A stretch of DNA of 51,025 nt. Origin: Angelakisella massiliensis (GTDB lineage Bacteria; Bacillota; Clostridia; Oscillospirales; Ruminococcaceae). The notes beneath the pieces are model-generated. The model ran no database searches and was not told the DNA's origin. It saw only the letters and a program-made list of their open reading frames with translations. The translations under genes were made by a program, and so were the position numbers. Positions 33,815 to 41,712 of the stretch are shown in pieces (positions within the stretch are counted from its first letter, which is position 1; each line of letters opens with the position of its first letter). The stretch covers positions 1-51,025 of the forward strand of contig NZ_LT629941.1 in NCBI RefSeq assembly GCF_900104675.1. Reading direction: 5' to 3'.

Positions 33815-33852
33815 AAAATGCCAGCTGATCTTAAGGACCAACTGGCATTTTT
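33815..33852. terminator. Terminator near truncated uppP
   Basis: AAAATGCCAG (33815-33824) pairs with CTGGCATTTTT (33842-33852). T runs flank the stem on both strands, so it can work in both directions. Confidence 0.85.
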
Positions 33853-33877
33853 ATTCGCGCACAAAGAAAACGCATTA

Positions 33878-34603
33878 TTAAGATTTTATAAGTACAACAA
33901 GTATACCAAGCACAATTCGATACCAACCAAACACCTTAAAATCATGTTTTTTGATAAAGTTCATTAGGAATTTAATTACTAAGACAGATACCGCAAATGC
34001 CACAGCCATACCGAGAACAAGAGCGAGCAGTTCTGCACTTGTAAATTCAAACCCGAATTTTAACAGCTTAAAAGCACTTGCTCCAAGCATAGTAGGTACT
34101 GCGAGGAAAAAAGTAAACTCTGCTGCTGCCACTCGTGAAACTCCTATGAGTAAAGCACCTATAATCGTTGCTCCCGACCGTGATGTGCCGGGTATAAGTG
34201 ATAACACTTGAAATGCCCCTATCAAGATTGCTGTTTTATAGCTGATGTCAGAAAGTGCCATAGTAGTAGGAGTACGCTTTTTATTCCAATTTTCTATGAG
34301 AATGAATAACAAACCATAAAAGATTAACATGATTGAAATCACAATGGGGGTTTGGAGGTAAGCATCCAAATAATCATCAAATAGAATCCCCATAATAGCT
34401 GACGGTACACAAGCTACCGCAACCTTGAACCACAACGAGAAAGTATCCTTTTTAACAATTGACTGTGCTTTGTTCTTAAATTGAAAGGGAAACATCTTGT
34501 TCCAAAACATTACAACCACTGCGAGTATAGCTCCAAGTTGAATAACAACAAAAAACATTTCTTTAAATGCTTCGCTCATATTAAGTGTGATATGTTGCTC
34601 CAT
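33878..34603 (-). pseudogene. uppP: Truncated undecaprenyl-diphosphatase (UppP/BacA)
   Basis: A 241-residue frame matching UppP from its second helix onward (NMSEAFKEM, then VVIQLGAILAVVV). The second active-site motif IPGTSRSGAT is present at about residues 137-146. The N-terminal 35-40 residues are missing, including the (E/Q)xxxE motif and the ISSTGH segment needed for catalysis. Intact UppP recycles the wall lipid carrier and gives bacitracin resistance. Here the start overlaps the end of the XRE gene, so a deletion has fused the two. The product is probably inactive. Confidence 0.82.
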
Positions 34604-35064
34604 GATTCCTTTTCAAAACAAACACACATCAGTTTCGCTATCCCAAGTGCAATCAAAACAATAAAAACAATCCAATAGATTGCAAGATATATTGGGGTAG
34701 TGTCTGTAAATGAAAGTAGATTGACAGAATAAATATATCCGTCAACAAGGTTACCATACAACGGCAAAAGTATAAAAGTAACCGCCATCATATCTAATAT
34801 TCCATAAATGAAACTGTAAATTTTTTTCAAGTTGGAACGATTTTCAGTTTCGGCAAGTGTAATCAGTTCTTCGCCCGATAGCAGTTCATCTATGGTCACA
34901 GAAAAGAATTTAGAAATACACTTGAGCGACTCAATGTTAGGGTAACCCTTGCCGCTTTCCCATTTTGAAATGGCTGTTCTTGATACATATAATTGCTCCG
35001 CAAGTTGTTCCTGCGTTAAGTTCTTTCCAGTCCTAAGCTGTTGTAGCTTTTCATTAAATTCCAT
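34576..35064 (-). CDS. XRE regulator with membrane segments, C-terminally truncated
   Basis: A 162-residue protein. An N-terminal helix-turn-helix (NLTQEQLAEQLYVSRTAISKWESG, in part, residues 15-38) is followed by membrane helices at about 90-105 and 122-145. Such regulators (BcrR-like) sense antibiotics at the membrane and control bacitracin transporter genes. The protein ends abruptly with CFEKESWSNISHLI, partly encoded by uppP DNA, so its natural C-terminus is lost. It overlaps the upstream small regulator by 11 bp. Confidence 0.8.
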   Translation of the reverse strand: MEFNEKLQQLRTGKNLTQEQLAEQLYVSRTAISKWESGKGYPNIESLKCISKFFSVTIDELLSGEELITLAETENRSNLKKIYSFIYGILDMMAVTFILLPLYGNLVDGYIYSVNLLSFTDTTPIYLAIYWIVFIVLIALGIAKLMCVCFEKESWSNISHLI

Positions 35065-35251
35065 GATTCTCCTCCTGTTTGTTCCTTGTTTTCATACGTC
35101 CATCAACGGGTTTTTCTGCATCTTTTGGTATCATCCATGCACGACCAAATTTTTCAGTTCCGTCAATGCGATTTTCCTCACATAATTTTTGTATCCGTCT
35201 TTCCGATATGCCCCATTTTTCAGAAGCGGCTTTCACAGAAATGTAATTCAT
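35054..35251 (-). CDS. Small helix-turn-helix DNA-binding protein
   Basis: A 65-residue protein with a MerR/excisionase-type helix-turn-helix: YISVKAASEKWGISERRIQKLC near the N-terminus, in part SVKAASEKWGISERRIQ, and a basic RMKTRNKQ tail. AAAGGAAG lies 9 bp before ATG 35251. It is the first gene of a minus-strand pair with the XRE regulator and is divergent from a second XRE gene at 35417. Confidence 0.75.
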   Translation of the reverse strand: MNYISVKAASEKWGISERRIQKLCEENRIDGTEKFGRAWMIPKDAEKPVDGRMKTRNKQEENHGI

Positions 35252-35416
35252 AATATCAACTTCCTTTCGCAAAGAGTATATAATTATTATATACGGAATG
35301 ACGAATAATAGCAAGTTTCTCTCCACTAATACGAAATTATACACTACTAAACATAAAATCATACTTCGTTCAAATATCATCACCCGAAATGTACAATGAT
35401 ATAGGATGATATTAAA

Positions 35417-35770
35417 ATGTACCAAGATGAAAGAAAACTTGATTTTAAGCCGTTAGGTATAGCGATAAAAAAAGCTCGGGAAGCAAAAGGGTGGACACAG
35501 GAATATCTTGCCCAACTGGTAGACCTTACGCCACGCTCTATTATGTATATAGAGAACAGGGGGCAGCACCCAAGGCTTAACAAATTTTATCTCATTACTA
35601 CCTTGCTTGACATCTCTGTAGACCAGTTCTTTTTTCCATGCAATGAAGATGGCGACAACAATCGCCGCAAACAAGTTGATGTACTGTTGAATGATATGGA
35701 AGAAAAGGAGCTTATCGTGATGGAAGCTACGGCTCAAGGCTTGAAAAAGGCAAGAGAAACTGCGGAATAA
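35417..35770 (+). CDS. XRE-family transcriptional regulator
   Basis: A 117-residue cytosolic repressor with an N-terminal Cro/C1-type helix-turn-helix: AIKKAREAKGWTQEYLAQLVDLTPRSIMYIENRG (in part, AKGWTQEYLAQLVDLTPRS, about residues 23-41). Its length and the following FPCNEDGD segment are typical of regulators in Tn1549-type elements. It is divergent from the 35251 gene and probably controls that promoter region. Confidence 0.85.
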   Translation: MYQDERKLDFKPLGIAIKKAREAKGWTQEYLAQLVDLTPRSIMYIENRGQHPRLNKFYLITTLLDISVDQFFFPCNEDGDNNRRKQVDVLLNDMEEKELIVMEATAQGLKKARETAE

Positions 35771-35802
35771 TTAACGCTGTTTTCGTAAGCCAAGCCAACT
35801 GA

Positions 35803-35839
35803 AAAAAGTGCGACACCTACACAGGCTATCGCACTTTTT
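35803..35839. terminator. Bidirectional terminator
   Basis: AAAAAGTGCGA (35803-35813) pairs with TCGCACTTTTT (35829-35839) between two convergent genes. Confidence 0.88.
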
Positions 35840-35850
35840 AGGTTATTTTT

Positions 35851-36147
35851 TTATTCTCCACACAAATCATAAAGCTGTTCACATCGGTTTTGAATATCTA
35901 AGATTTCTGTTTCGGTTAAACTCCTGCGGTTATGAGTAAGTTGTTGCTCTAAAAAATCACGATAGCCATCAAGTAAGGCATCCCGTAAAAGCTCGGGGGC
36001 TTTGCAATGTTCCACACCAAACCATTGCTCATCTTTTTCATCCCAAATCATAACGGTGTATCCTCGCTTAGTGTTCACCACCTCCAAAACACTATCTTTA
36101 TTTAGGTAATCGTTGAATACTTCTAAAACCTTTTCAAAGGTCATCAT
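35851..36147 (-). CDS. Conserved ICE protein, paralogue of 39848-40153
   Basis: A 98-residue acidic protein starting MMTFEKVLEVFNDYLNKD. It aligns with the 101-residue protein at 39848-40153 (MLTFENVLTVFRDYLRQD) from start to end, with shared Arg-Gly-Tyr and Thr-His-Xxx-Arg-Arg positions. No function is known. The two copies differ clearly in base composition (this one AT-rich), so they came from different elements. Confidence 0.75.
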   Translation of the reverse strand: MMTFEKVLEVFNDYLNKDSVLEVVNTKRGYTVMIWDEKDEQWFGVEHCKAPELLRDALLDGYRDFLEQQLTHNRRSLTETEILDIQNRCEQLYDLCGE

Positions 36148-36397
36148 TTTATCAGCCCTTTCATATTTTAGGTGCTTATATGTAAGTAGTTTATATACTT
36201 ATTACGACTATGATAATAAAAGTAAATCATCGTGTAAAGGATACGGATATTGTTTGCGAACAAAAGTGGCAAGCGATGCCTGTGGCTATCCAGATAGCCC
36301 CACGCGCTTGTTGAGGGAAGTCCCCCAAGCCCCCTTTGAACACAGATTTTCAATCTGTGGCTGCGCGTTCTGGCGAACGCTTTTGACCGCGACCAGC
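36148..36397. other. Inverted-repeat cluster, candidate oriT or element junction
   Basis: Several dyads follow each other: CTTG..GGGA-AG-TCCC..CAAG (about 36307-36329), CACAGATT-TTC-AATCTGTG (36341-36359) and GCGTTC-TGGC-GAACGC (about 36364-36379). GC content rises sharply toward the relaxase gene, which suggests a junction. No gene is seen. Confidence 0.5.
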
Positions 36398-37810
36398 TCA
36401 CCGCTGGCCGTGGTCTTTTTCTTTCTGTTGCGGCTCGGTCGGCTCTATCGCCAGGACCCGATCCACGTTGTTCTTGACGGTCAGCAGTTCCCGCATGGCG
36501 GCGCGGGCCTGCCGGTACTCTCCGTAAGCCTTTTTCTTATCCGCCAGCAGCTGGGCATACTCGGACTGAAGCTCCTTGATGGTGGGCAGCTTTTTCACGT
36601 TCAGCTCATTAAAGGCCTCCTTGGCCGCTTGGTGCAGCCGGATCTCATCCTCATGCTCCGCGTAAAATTTCCGAGAATATCCGGCCCTTCGGTAGGCCAC
36701 ATAGGTCTCGCGGGTCTTAGCATAGTTGACGATGTGCGTGCGCAGCACGGCGATCTCAGCCATGCGCTTTTCGGCCGCCTTAATCTGTGCAGATAGCGCA
36801 TTGTATCGGGCTGTTGCCTCTGCCGTTTTTGTTTCCAGGTCGGCATAGTCCAGTAGGCCGTGTTCGGACAGATAGTTGAGGGTTTGAGCCATCTGCTTGA
36901 GGTTGAACACCTTGGCCCAGCGTGTATACCCGGCGCCTTTCCCGGCCTGGAGTTTTGCCTGGATGTCTACCAGCAGATTGACCTTGGGCGGAGCAGCCTG
37001 CACAGCAGTTTCCTTTCGGGGTGTATGCTCCTTTTGCCCGGAGAGGACGGCAAGCAGATCGTCCAGCGTGTAGCCGTCCCCCAGTCGGTCAAAGCGGATA
37101 TTGTTGCCCCAGCCCTCCGCGCTGATGGAAATGGTTTTGCCGCGCCGGTGGACGGTGAAGCCGTCCTGTTCCAGCAGACGAAGAAGCTCCTCCAAGGTGC
37201 CCGGTTTCTGTACCAGTGCCCTGTCAATGGCCTGGCGCAGTTGCTCCTTGTGGGAGGGCTTCGCCGCGTCGCCCAGCCACTTGTTGTAGCTCTGGCCGCG
37301 CCGCTTAGGGGTCTCCACGATGGAATAGCCGTTCTCAATGCAGATGGTATCGTTCAGACGGCGGACGGCACGGGTGCTTCCCCAGAAATTGCGGAACTTG
37401 CGGTCACACTCCAGCGTGGTGGAGTTCCATATAATATGGTTGTGGACGTGAGACTTGTCGATGTGGGTGCAGACGATGAAAGCGTGCTTGCCTTTGGTAA
37501 AGCGCCGGGCCAGCTCCACGCCCAGCCGATTTGCTTCCTCCGGCGTAATCTCGCCCGGCACAAAGGACTGCCGCAGGTGGTAGGCAATCACATCATCCTT
37601 GCCGCGCACCCGGCCGGTGCGGGCAGCGTAGGTCTGCTTGTCCAGCAGGAACTGCGCGTCCGCCACGCGGCTGTCACACTGGTAGCTGGTGATGAGCCTG
37701 CCGTGGTCGGTCTTGTCTGGATTTTTTACATAGTCGATGATGTCGCTGATGGCCTTGCCGACCGTGCGGCCCTTTCCTGCGTGCAGCGGCATGATGCGGG
37801 TGGTGGCCAT
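36398..37810 (-). CDS. MobP-type relaxase
   Basis: A 470-residue relaxase/mobilization nuclease as in Tn1549-type elements. The N-terminal nuclease domain has IVCTHIDKSHVHNHIIWNS, the three-His motif (about residues 130-148, HIDKSHVHNHII). The C-terminal half is coiled and charged. It nicks oriT and leads DNA transfer. AGGAGG lies 7 bp before ATG 37810. The longer open frame upstream is antisense to the AlbA_2 gene and is not coding. Partner MobC is encoded at 40294. Confidence 0.9.
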   Translation of the reverse strand: MATTRIMPLHAGKGRTVGKAISDIIDYVKNPDKTDHGRLITSYQCDSRVADAQFLLDKQTYAARTGRVRGKDDVIAYHLRQSFVPGEITPEEANRLGVELARRFTKGKHAFIVCTHIDKSHVHNHIIWNSTTLECDRKFRNFWGSTRAVRRLNDTICIENGYSIVETPKRRGQSYNKWLGDAAKPSHKEQLRQAIDRALVQKPGTLEELLRLLEQDGFTVHRRGKTISISAEGWGNNIRFDRLGDGYTLDDLLAVLSGQKEHTPRKETAVQAAPPKVNLLVDIQAKLQAGKGAGYTRWAKVFNLKQMAQTLNYLSEHGLLDYADLETKTAEATARYNALSAQIKAAEKRMAEIAVLRTHIVNYAKTRETYVAYRRAGYSRKFYAEHEDEIRLHQAAKEAFNELNVKKLPTIKELQSEYAQLLADKKKAYGEYRQARAAMRELLTVKNNVDRVLAIEPTEPQQKEKDHGQR

Positions 37811-37839
37811 GACTTTTCCTCCTTCCATCGGAAATGCGT

Positions 37840-37868
37840 TTGATATTGCGTGCAAAATCTCGTATAAT
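37840..37868 (+). promoter_or_regulatory. Promoter of AlbA_2 gene
   Basis: TTGATA (37840-37845), 17-bp spacer and TATAAT (37863-37868), 45 bp before the ATG at 37913. Confidence 0.82.
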
Positions 37869-37912
37869 AATAAAAAAGTATAAAACCAACTCGAAAGGGG
37901 GCTGTTGCTCCT

Positions 37913-39370
37913 ATGACAGAAGCCGAACTTCTGAAGCTGATCGAGGACGGCGAGAACATCCGGGTGGAGTTTAAGAAATCCACCACTGAGATTACAAAGG
38001 ATGTTTACGATACCGTCTGTTCTTTTTCCAACCGAGACGGTGGAATCATTCTCCTGGGCGTCAAAGACAACGGGGAGATTTTGGGTGTTGCCCCGGATGC
38101 GGTTGACCGTATGAAAAAAGACTTCGTGACTTCCATCAACAACGGGCAGAAAATCAATCCGCCTCTGTACTTGCAGCCGGAAGCCTGCACCGTAGACGGC
38201 CGCACGCTGCTGGTCATTCAGGTGCCGTCCGGCAGCCAGGTCTGCCGCCATCACGGGCGCATTTTTGACCGCAGCCACGAAGCAGATATTGATATAACCG
38301 ACAACTCCGACATGGTGTACCAGCTGTACGCCCGGAAAAGCGGCAGTTATTTTGTAAATAAAGTGACCCGCTTCCAGATGGACGACTTGCGCCCTGACCT
38401 GATGGAGCGCGCCAGAGCCATGACCACCAGCCGCACGGCCAACCATCCGTGGAAGTCCATGTCAGACGAAGAACTGCTGCGCAGCGCCGGTCTGATCTTA
38501 AAAGACCCCGAAAGGCAGCTCGAAGGCATTACCCTGGCGGCGATTCTTCTGTTCGGGAAGGACAGCACGATCCTGGCTGTATTGCCGCAGCACAAAACGG
38601 ACGCCATTTTCCGGGTGGAAAATCTGGATCGCTATGACGACCGGGATGTCATCATCACGAATCTGCTGGAAACCTATGACCGGCTGATCGCTTTCGGTCA
38701 AAAGCACCTCAGTGACCCCTTTGTGCAGGAGGGCCTCCAGAGCGTCAGCGCCAGAGACCGCATCCTGCGCGAAATTTTCTCCAACAGCCTGGCGCACCGG
38801 GATTACTCCAGCGGCTATGTGGCAAAATTCGTAATTGAGCGTAACCGGCTCTACACCGAAAATGCCAACCGTTCCCACGGGCACGGCGCTCTGCACCTTT
38901 CCTCCTTTGAGCCGTATGCCAAGAACCCGCCCATTTCCAAAGTGTTCCGTGAGATTGGACTGGCGGACGAGCTGGGGTCCGGGATGCGGAATACTTACAA
39001 ATACACGAAGCTCTATTCCGGTGGAACCCCGGAATTTATCGAGGGCGATGTGTTCCGCACCGTGGTTCCGCTGGCCCCGATTGCGGTGGAAAAGGTTGGG
39101 CCGCAGGACGAGACCCAAGTGAGGACCCAAGTGGGAACCCAAGTGGGAACCCAAGTGACACTTACAGACCAGATTTTAGCCTTTTGTGCAGAACCGCGCT
39201 CGAAAGCTGAAATTGCGGAACATTGTGGGTATAAAAACACAAAGGGATTTACAAAGAGGTACTTGCGTCCACTGCTGGACAATGGACAGCTGCAAATGAC
39301 CATCCCAGATAAGCCCAGAAGCCAACATCAAAAATATGTAACGGTACAAAAACCTGCACCAGAAAATTGA
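37913..39370 (+). CDS. AlbA_2-domain DNA/RNA-binding regulator-like protein
   Basis: A 485-residue protein. The N-terminal AlbA_2 (Schlafen-type) domain is seen in EFKKSTTEITKDVYDTVCSFSNRDGGIILLGVKDNG (in part, VCSFSNRDGGIILLGVKDNG, about residues 36-55). A central region resembles the C-terminal ATP-binding-like part of such RecG-like proteins (FSNSLAHRDYSSG, GLADELGSGMRN). The tail has short QVxTQVGTQVGTQV repeats (about 402-417) and a final winged helix. It has its own promoter and runs against the surrounding mobilization genes, so it is cargo. Regulation or defence roles are possible. Confidence 0.8.
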   Translation: MTEAELLKLIEDGENIRVEFKKSTTEITKDVYDTVCSFSNRDGGIILLGVKDNGEILGVAPDAVDRMKKDFVTSINNGQKINPPLYLQPEACTVDGRTLLVIQVPSGSQVCRHHGRIFDRSHEADIDITDNSDMVYQLYARKSGSYFVNKVTRFQMDDLRPDLMERARAMTTSRTANHPWKSMSDEELLRSAGLILKDPERQLEGITLAAILLFGKDSTILAVLPQHKTDAIFRVENLDRYDDRDVIITNLLETYDRLIAFGQKHLSDPFVQEGLQSVSARDRILREIFSNSLAHRDYSSGYVAKFVIERNRLYTENANRSHGHGALHLSSFEPYAKNPPISKVFREIGLADELGSGMRNTYKYTKLYSGGTPEFIEGDVFRTVVPLAPIAVEKVGPQDETQVRTQVGTQVGTQVTLTDQILAFCAEPRSKAEIAEHCGYKNTKGFTKRYLRPLLDNGQLQMTIPDKPRSQHQKYVTVQKPAPEN

Positions 39371-39376
39371 ACCAAA

Positions 39377-39422
39377 TCAGGGTGTCGGAGGAAGTTGTAT
39401 GCTCCGACACCCTGATTTTTTA
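39377..39422 (+). terminator. Terminator after AlbA_2 gene
   Basis: AATCAGGGTGTCGGAG (from about 39376) pairs perfectly with CTCCGACACCCTGATT, followed by TTTTT. Confidence 0.93.
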
Positions 39423-39441
39423 TATGCCTTTGATGTGCGTG

Positions 39442-39493
39442 GACTTTACTTTCATGCTAATCTCATCACTGAAATTAGCGCGAAAGTAAAGTC
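39442..39493. repeat. Interrupted inverted repeat
   Basis: GACTTTACTTTC (39442-39453) and GAAAGTAAAGTC (39482-39493) are perfect 12-bp arms; inner GCTAAT/ATTAGC arms extend the symmetry. It could be an operator, an element end or part of an oriT. Confidence 0.8.
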
Positions 39494-39524
39494 AAAAAAA
39501 TTGCCGGGCAACTACTCCCGGCAA
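39494..39524 (-). terminator. Terminator of minus-strand mobilization genes
   Basis: TTGCCGGG (39501-39508) pairs with CCCGGCAA (39517-39524); on the minus strand seven T follow. It lies 16 bp past the 39540-39851 gene. Confidence 0.88.
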
Positions 39525-39539
39525 TCCTGTGTTTTCTAT

Positions 39540-39851
39540 TCAGCCATACACTGCGTCTTGGATGGCATACCGCAGATCCTGCACCTTGCCCACCAGCCAG
39601 GCGGCGGCCATCGGCAGGCCCACCGGGCTGACCAGGAAGGCAATCACCAACAGGATGATGCCGTTTTGCGGTGAGTAGGTCACAAGCACTGCGATCCCCA
39701 GTAGCGCCACCAGGGTGGAGGCCAGACCGAAGATAAAGCTGGACACATACAGCAGCCCGAAGCATACCCAGGTGAACAAGGCCAGCGCCAGCACTACCGG
39801 CGCAGCGATAATTTTCATCATCAATCTCAAGATAAACAGTAACGCTCTCAT
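39540..39851 (-). CDS. ICE membrane protein (CD1845-like)
   Basis: A 103-residue protein with three hydrophobic segments (about 10-35, 40-60 and 66-90), similar in size and layout to CD1845-type proteins of Tn1549-like elements. AAGGAGG precedes ATG 39851. Its start overlaps the stop of the upstream gene, so the two are coupled. Role in transfer is unknown. Confidence 0.65.
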   Translation of the reverse strand: MRALLFILRLMMKIIAAPVVLALALFTWVCFGLLYVSSFIFGLASTLVALLGIAVLVTYSPQNGIILLVIAFLVSPVGLPMAAAWLVGKVQDLRYAIQDAVYG

Positions 39852-40153
39852 TTCTGCGCCTCCTTTCGCCAGTCCAGGTATGGCTGGCACAGTTCGTCTA
39901 CGGCTTCTTCGTCTGCTGCGGTGGCCTCCCTGCGGCCATGCGTCCGGCGGATCAGCTCGAAATCCCAGTAATCTTGCAGCAACAGATCAAAAAGTTCCTC
40001 CGGGGTTCGACAGAGGACGCCGTCCACACAGTAGCGGGAATCGCTGTTCCAGCTTATCCGAACGTAGCCGCGCCTGCATGAAAGGACTTCTTCCTCCGGG
40101 TCTTGCCGCAGGTAATCACGAAACACAGTCAAGACATTTTCAAACGTCAGCAT
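39848..40153 (-). CDS. Conserved ICE protein, paralogue of 35851-36147
   Basis: A 101-residue acidic protein, MLTFENVLTVFRDYLRQD at the N-terminus, matching the 98-residue protein at 35851-36147. It is GC-rich like its neighbours and overlaps the next gene by 4 bp. Function unknown. Confidence 0.75.
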   Translation of the reverse strand: MLTFENVLTVFRDYLRQDPEEEVLSCRRGYVRISWNSDSRYCVDGVLCRTPEELFDLLLQDYWDFELIRRTHGRREATAADEEAVDELCQPYLDWRKEAQK

Positions 40154-40293
40154 CAGCCATCACCTCGTTTCTGACTCCATTATCAATCACACCCCGCCAA
40201 AACGCAACGATACGGGCAAAGAAAAAGGAGGGAGGCCCGGCGCAGCAGCCCGCATACGCCAGACCTCCCTCACAGCCGGGGCGTATGCCCCTG

Positions 40294-40638
40294 TCACGAC
40301 AGCTTCGCCAGCTGAGTTAATATCCTATGCACCCCATCCCACAAAGCCTCCTGCTGCTGGGATATATCTTCCAGGTCGGCGTCATAAATGCGCCCGGTCT
40401 CATGCACGCGGCGGGTCAGCTGGTTCAAATTGTTGCTGGAATAGCGCATCAGGGAGACCAGCTCCTTCAGCTCCGGCAGTTCCAGGCGCACCACATAGCC
40501 GTCCAGGGCCATCTTGCGCAGGTAGGCTTCCCGGTTCTTTGTCCCCAGCTGGGCCATCTTCTGCTCGATCATCGCCAGTTCCTCCGGCGAGACCCGGAAG
40601 TTCAGCTGCACGTCCCGCTTGCGCTTGGGGGTGGTCAT
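40294..40638 (-). CDS. mobC: Relaxosome accessory protein MobC
   Basis: A 114-residue DNA-binding protein of the MobC family. It has a ribbon-helix-helix-like N-terminus (VQLNFRVSPEELAMIEQKM) and the family region YSSNNLNQLTRRVHETG (about residues 66-82). MobC helps the relaxase open oriT. Its ATG overlaps the upstream stop by 4 bp (ATGA), so it is translated with the DUF3849 protein. Confidence 0.92.
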   Translation of the reverse strand: MTTPKRKRDVQLNFRVSPEELAMIEQKMAQLGTKNREAYLRKMALDGYVVRLELPELKELVSLMRYSSNNLNQLTRRVHETGRIYDADLEDISQQQEALWDGVHRILTQLAKLS

Positions 40639-41711
40639 CGCTCCGGCTCCGTCTTTTTTCGGGCAGGCGCTTTTTTCTCGCCTTTTTCAGCGGGGTGCGG
40701 TTCCTGCTTCAGCTGACGGCGGACCGAGGGGCGGCGCTGGCGCAACTCCTTACTGCGATCCTCGCTGGCAAGGATGGTGACATAGGTGCCGGGACGGTCC
40801 ACCAGCCCGGTAATCGCCAGGCTGCGGAACGGCAGCAATTTCATCAGCTGGTCGTGGGCCTGGGTGCCTGCACGGGCCAGAAAGTCCGGCGACACGCGGG
40901 CCATGTAATGGGTGCCGTGGGGGCTGTTGGGGGTATCCGGGACGCGAAGCTCCTGCAAGAGCCGGGCGGCCTCGGCCTGGATTTCCTCCGGCGTCAGCGG
41001 CTGGAGACGCAGATAATCCTGCCGGGCCTGGGTCAGAAACAGATCGACCAGGCCGGAATGGCTGTCCACCACAAAGTCCAGGTTGCGTTCGCCGCCGAAG
41101 CCGTCCGGGTTGGGCGGGATGTCCACAGTCTTGGCCCACGTCTTGTTGGCCGAGCTGAACCGTCCGTCCCAATCTTTCTGCTGCACGGTGTTTGCCAGCA
41201 CATAGAGAGTGCGGGTGTAGCCGAACTGTTCGATCACCTGGGGCACCGCGTCTCTGTCCAGCCGGTTGTCCCGGTAGTTGTCGGCAATCGCCGTCTCAAT
41301 GGCCTCCTTGCAGGCGATATTGGCGCGGCGGGACGCCCGGTACAAATCCAGGTCGCCCTGTTCGCGGGCATGGGCGGCGTCATGCCGGTAGAGCGGCAGT
41401 TCCCGCTGGGTGTCCAGTGCTGCCTCGGCCCGCTGCTCGATGCTGTCCCGCACCACATCCATGTAGGAAGTTTCCCGGTCGGCAAACTCCTTGTACACAT
41501 CGGCCAGCGGGGACGGCGACGCCAACAGCGCGGCGGCCCGGCTTTGGGGCAGATCCAGTTCCTCCATTGCCATCAAAATATCCTCACGGACAACGTACTC
41601 ATAGGCATGGTTCAGAATTTCTTCCGGCGGTTGGGTTTTCAGCCAGTCCCGGAACTTGTCCTGCTCGGCGGCCATCTTTTCATAGAGGGCCGTATTTTTG
41701 TCTGCGTTCAT
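40635..41711 (-). CDS. DUF3849 protein of conjugative element
   Basis: A 358-residue protein. Residues about 80-250 match the DUF3849 pattern: ANIACKEAIETAIADNYRDNRLD, in part NIACKEAIETAIADNYRDN; VIEQFGYTRTLYVLANTVQ; and WDGRFSSANKTWAK. Such proteins occur beside the giant helicase in Tn1549-type elements; their role is unknown. AGGAGGT lies 8 bp before ATG 41711. The C-terminus is rich in Lys, Glu and Pro. Confidence 0.85.
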   Translation of the reverse strand: MNADKNTALYEKMAAEQDKFRDWLKTQPPEEILNHAYEYVVREDILMAMEELDLPQSRAAALLASPSPLADVYKEFADRETSYMDVVRDSIEQRAEAALDTQRELPLYRHDAAHAREQGDLDLYRASRRANIACKEAIETAIADNYRDNRLDRDAVPQVIEQFGYTRTLYVLANTVQQKDWDGRFSSANKTWAKTVDIPPNPDGFGGERNLDFVVDSHSGLVDLFLTQARQDYLRLQPLTPEEIQAEAARLLQELRVPDTPNSPHGTHYMARVSPDFLARAGTQAHDQLMKLLPFRSLAITGLVDRPGTYVTILASEDRSKELRQRRPSVRRQLKQEPHPAEKGEKKAPARKKTEPER

Positions 41712-41712
41712 G

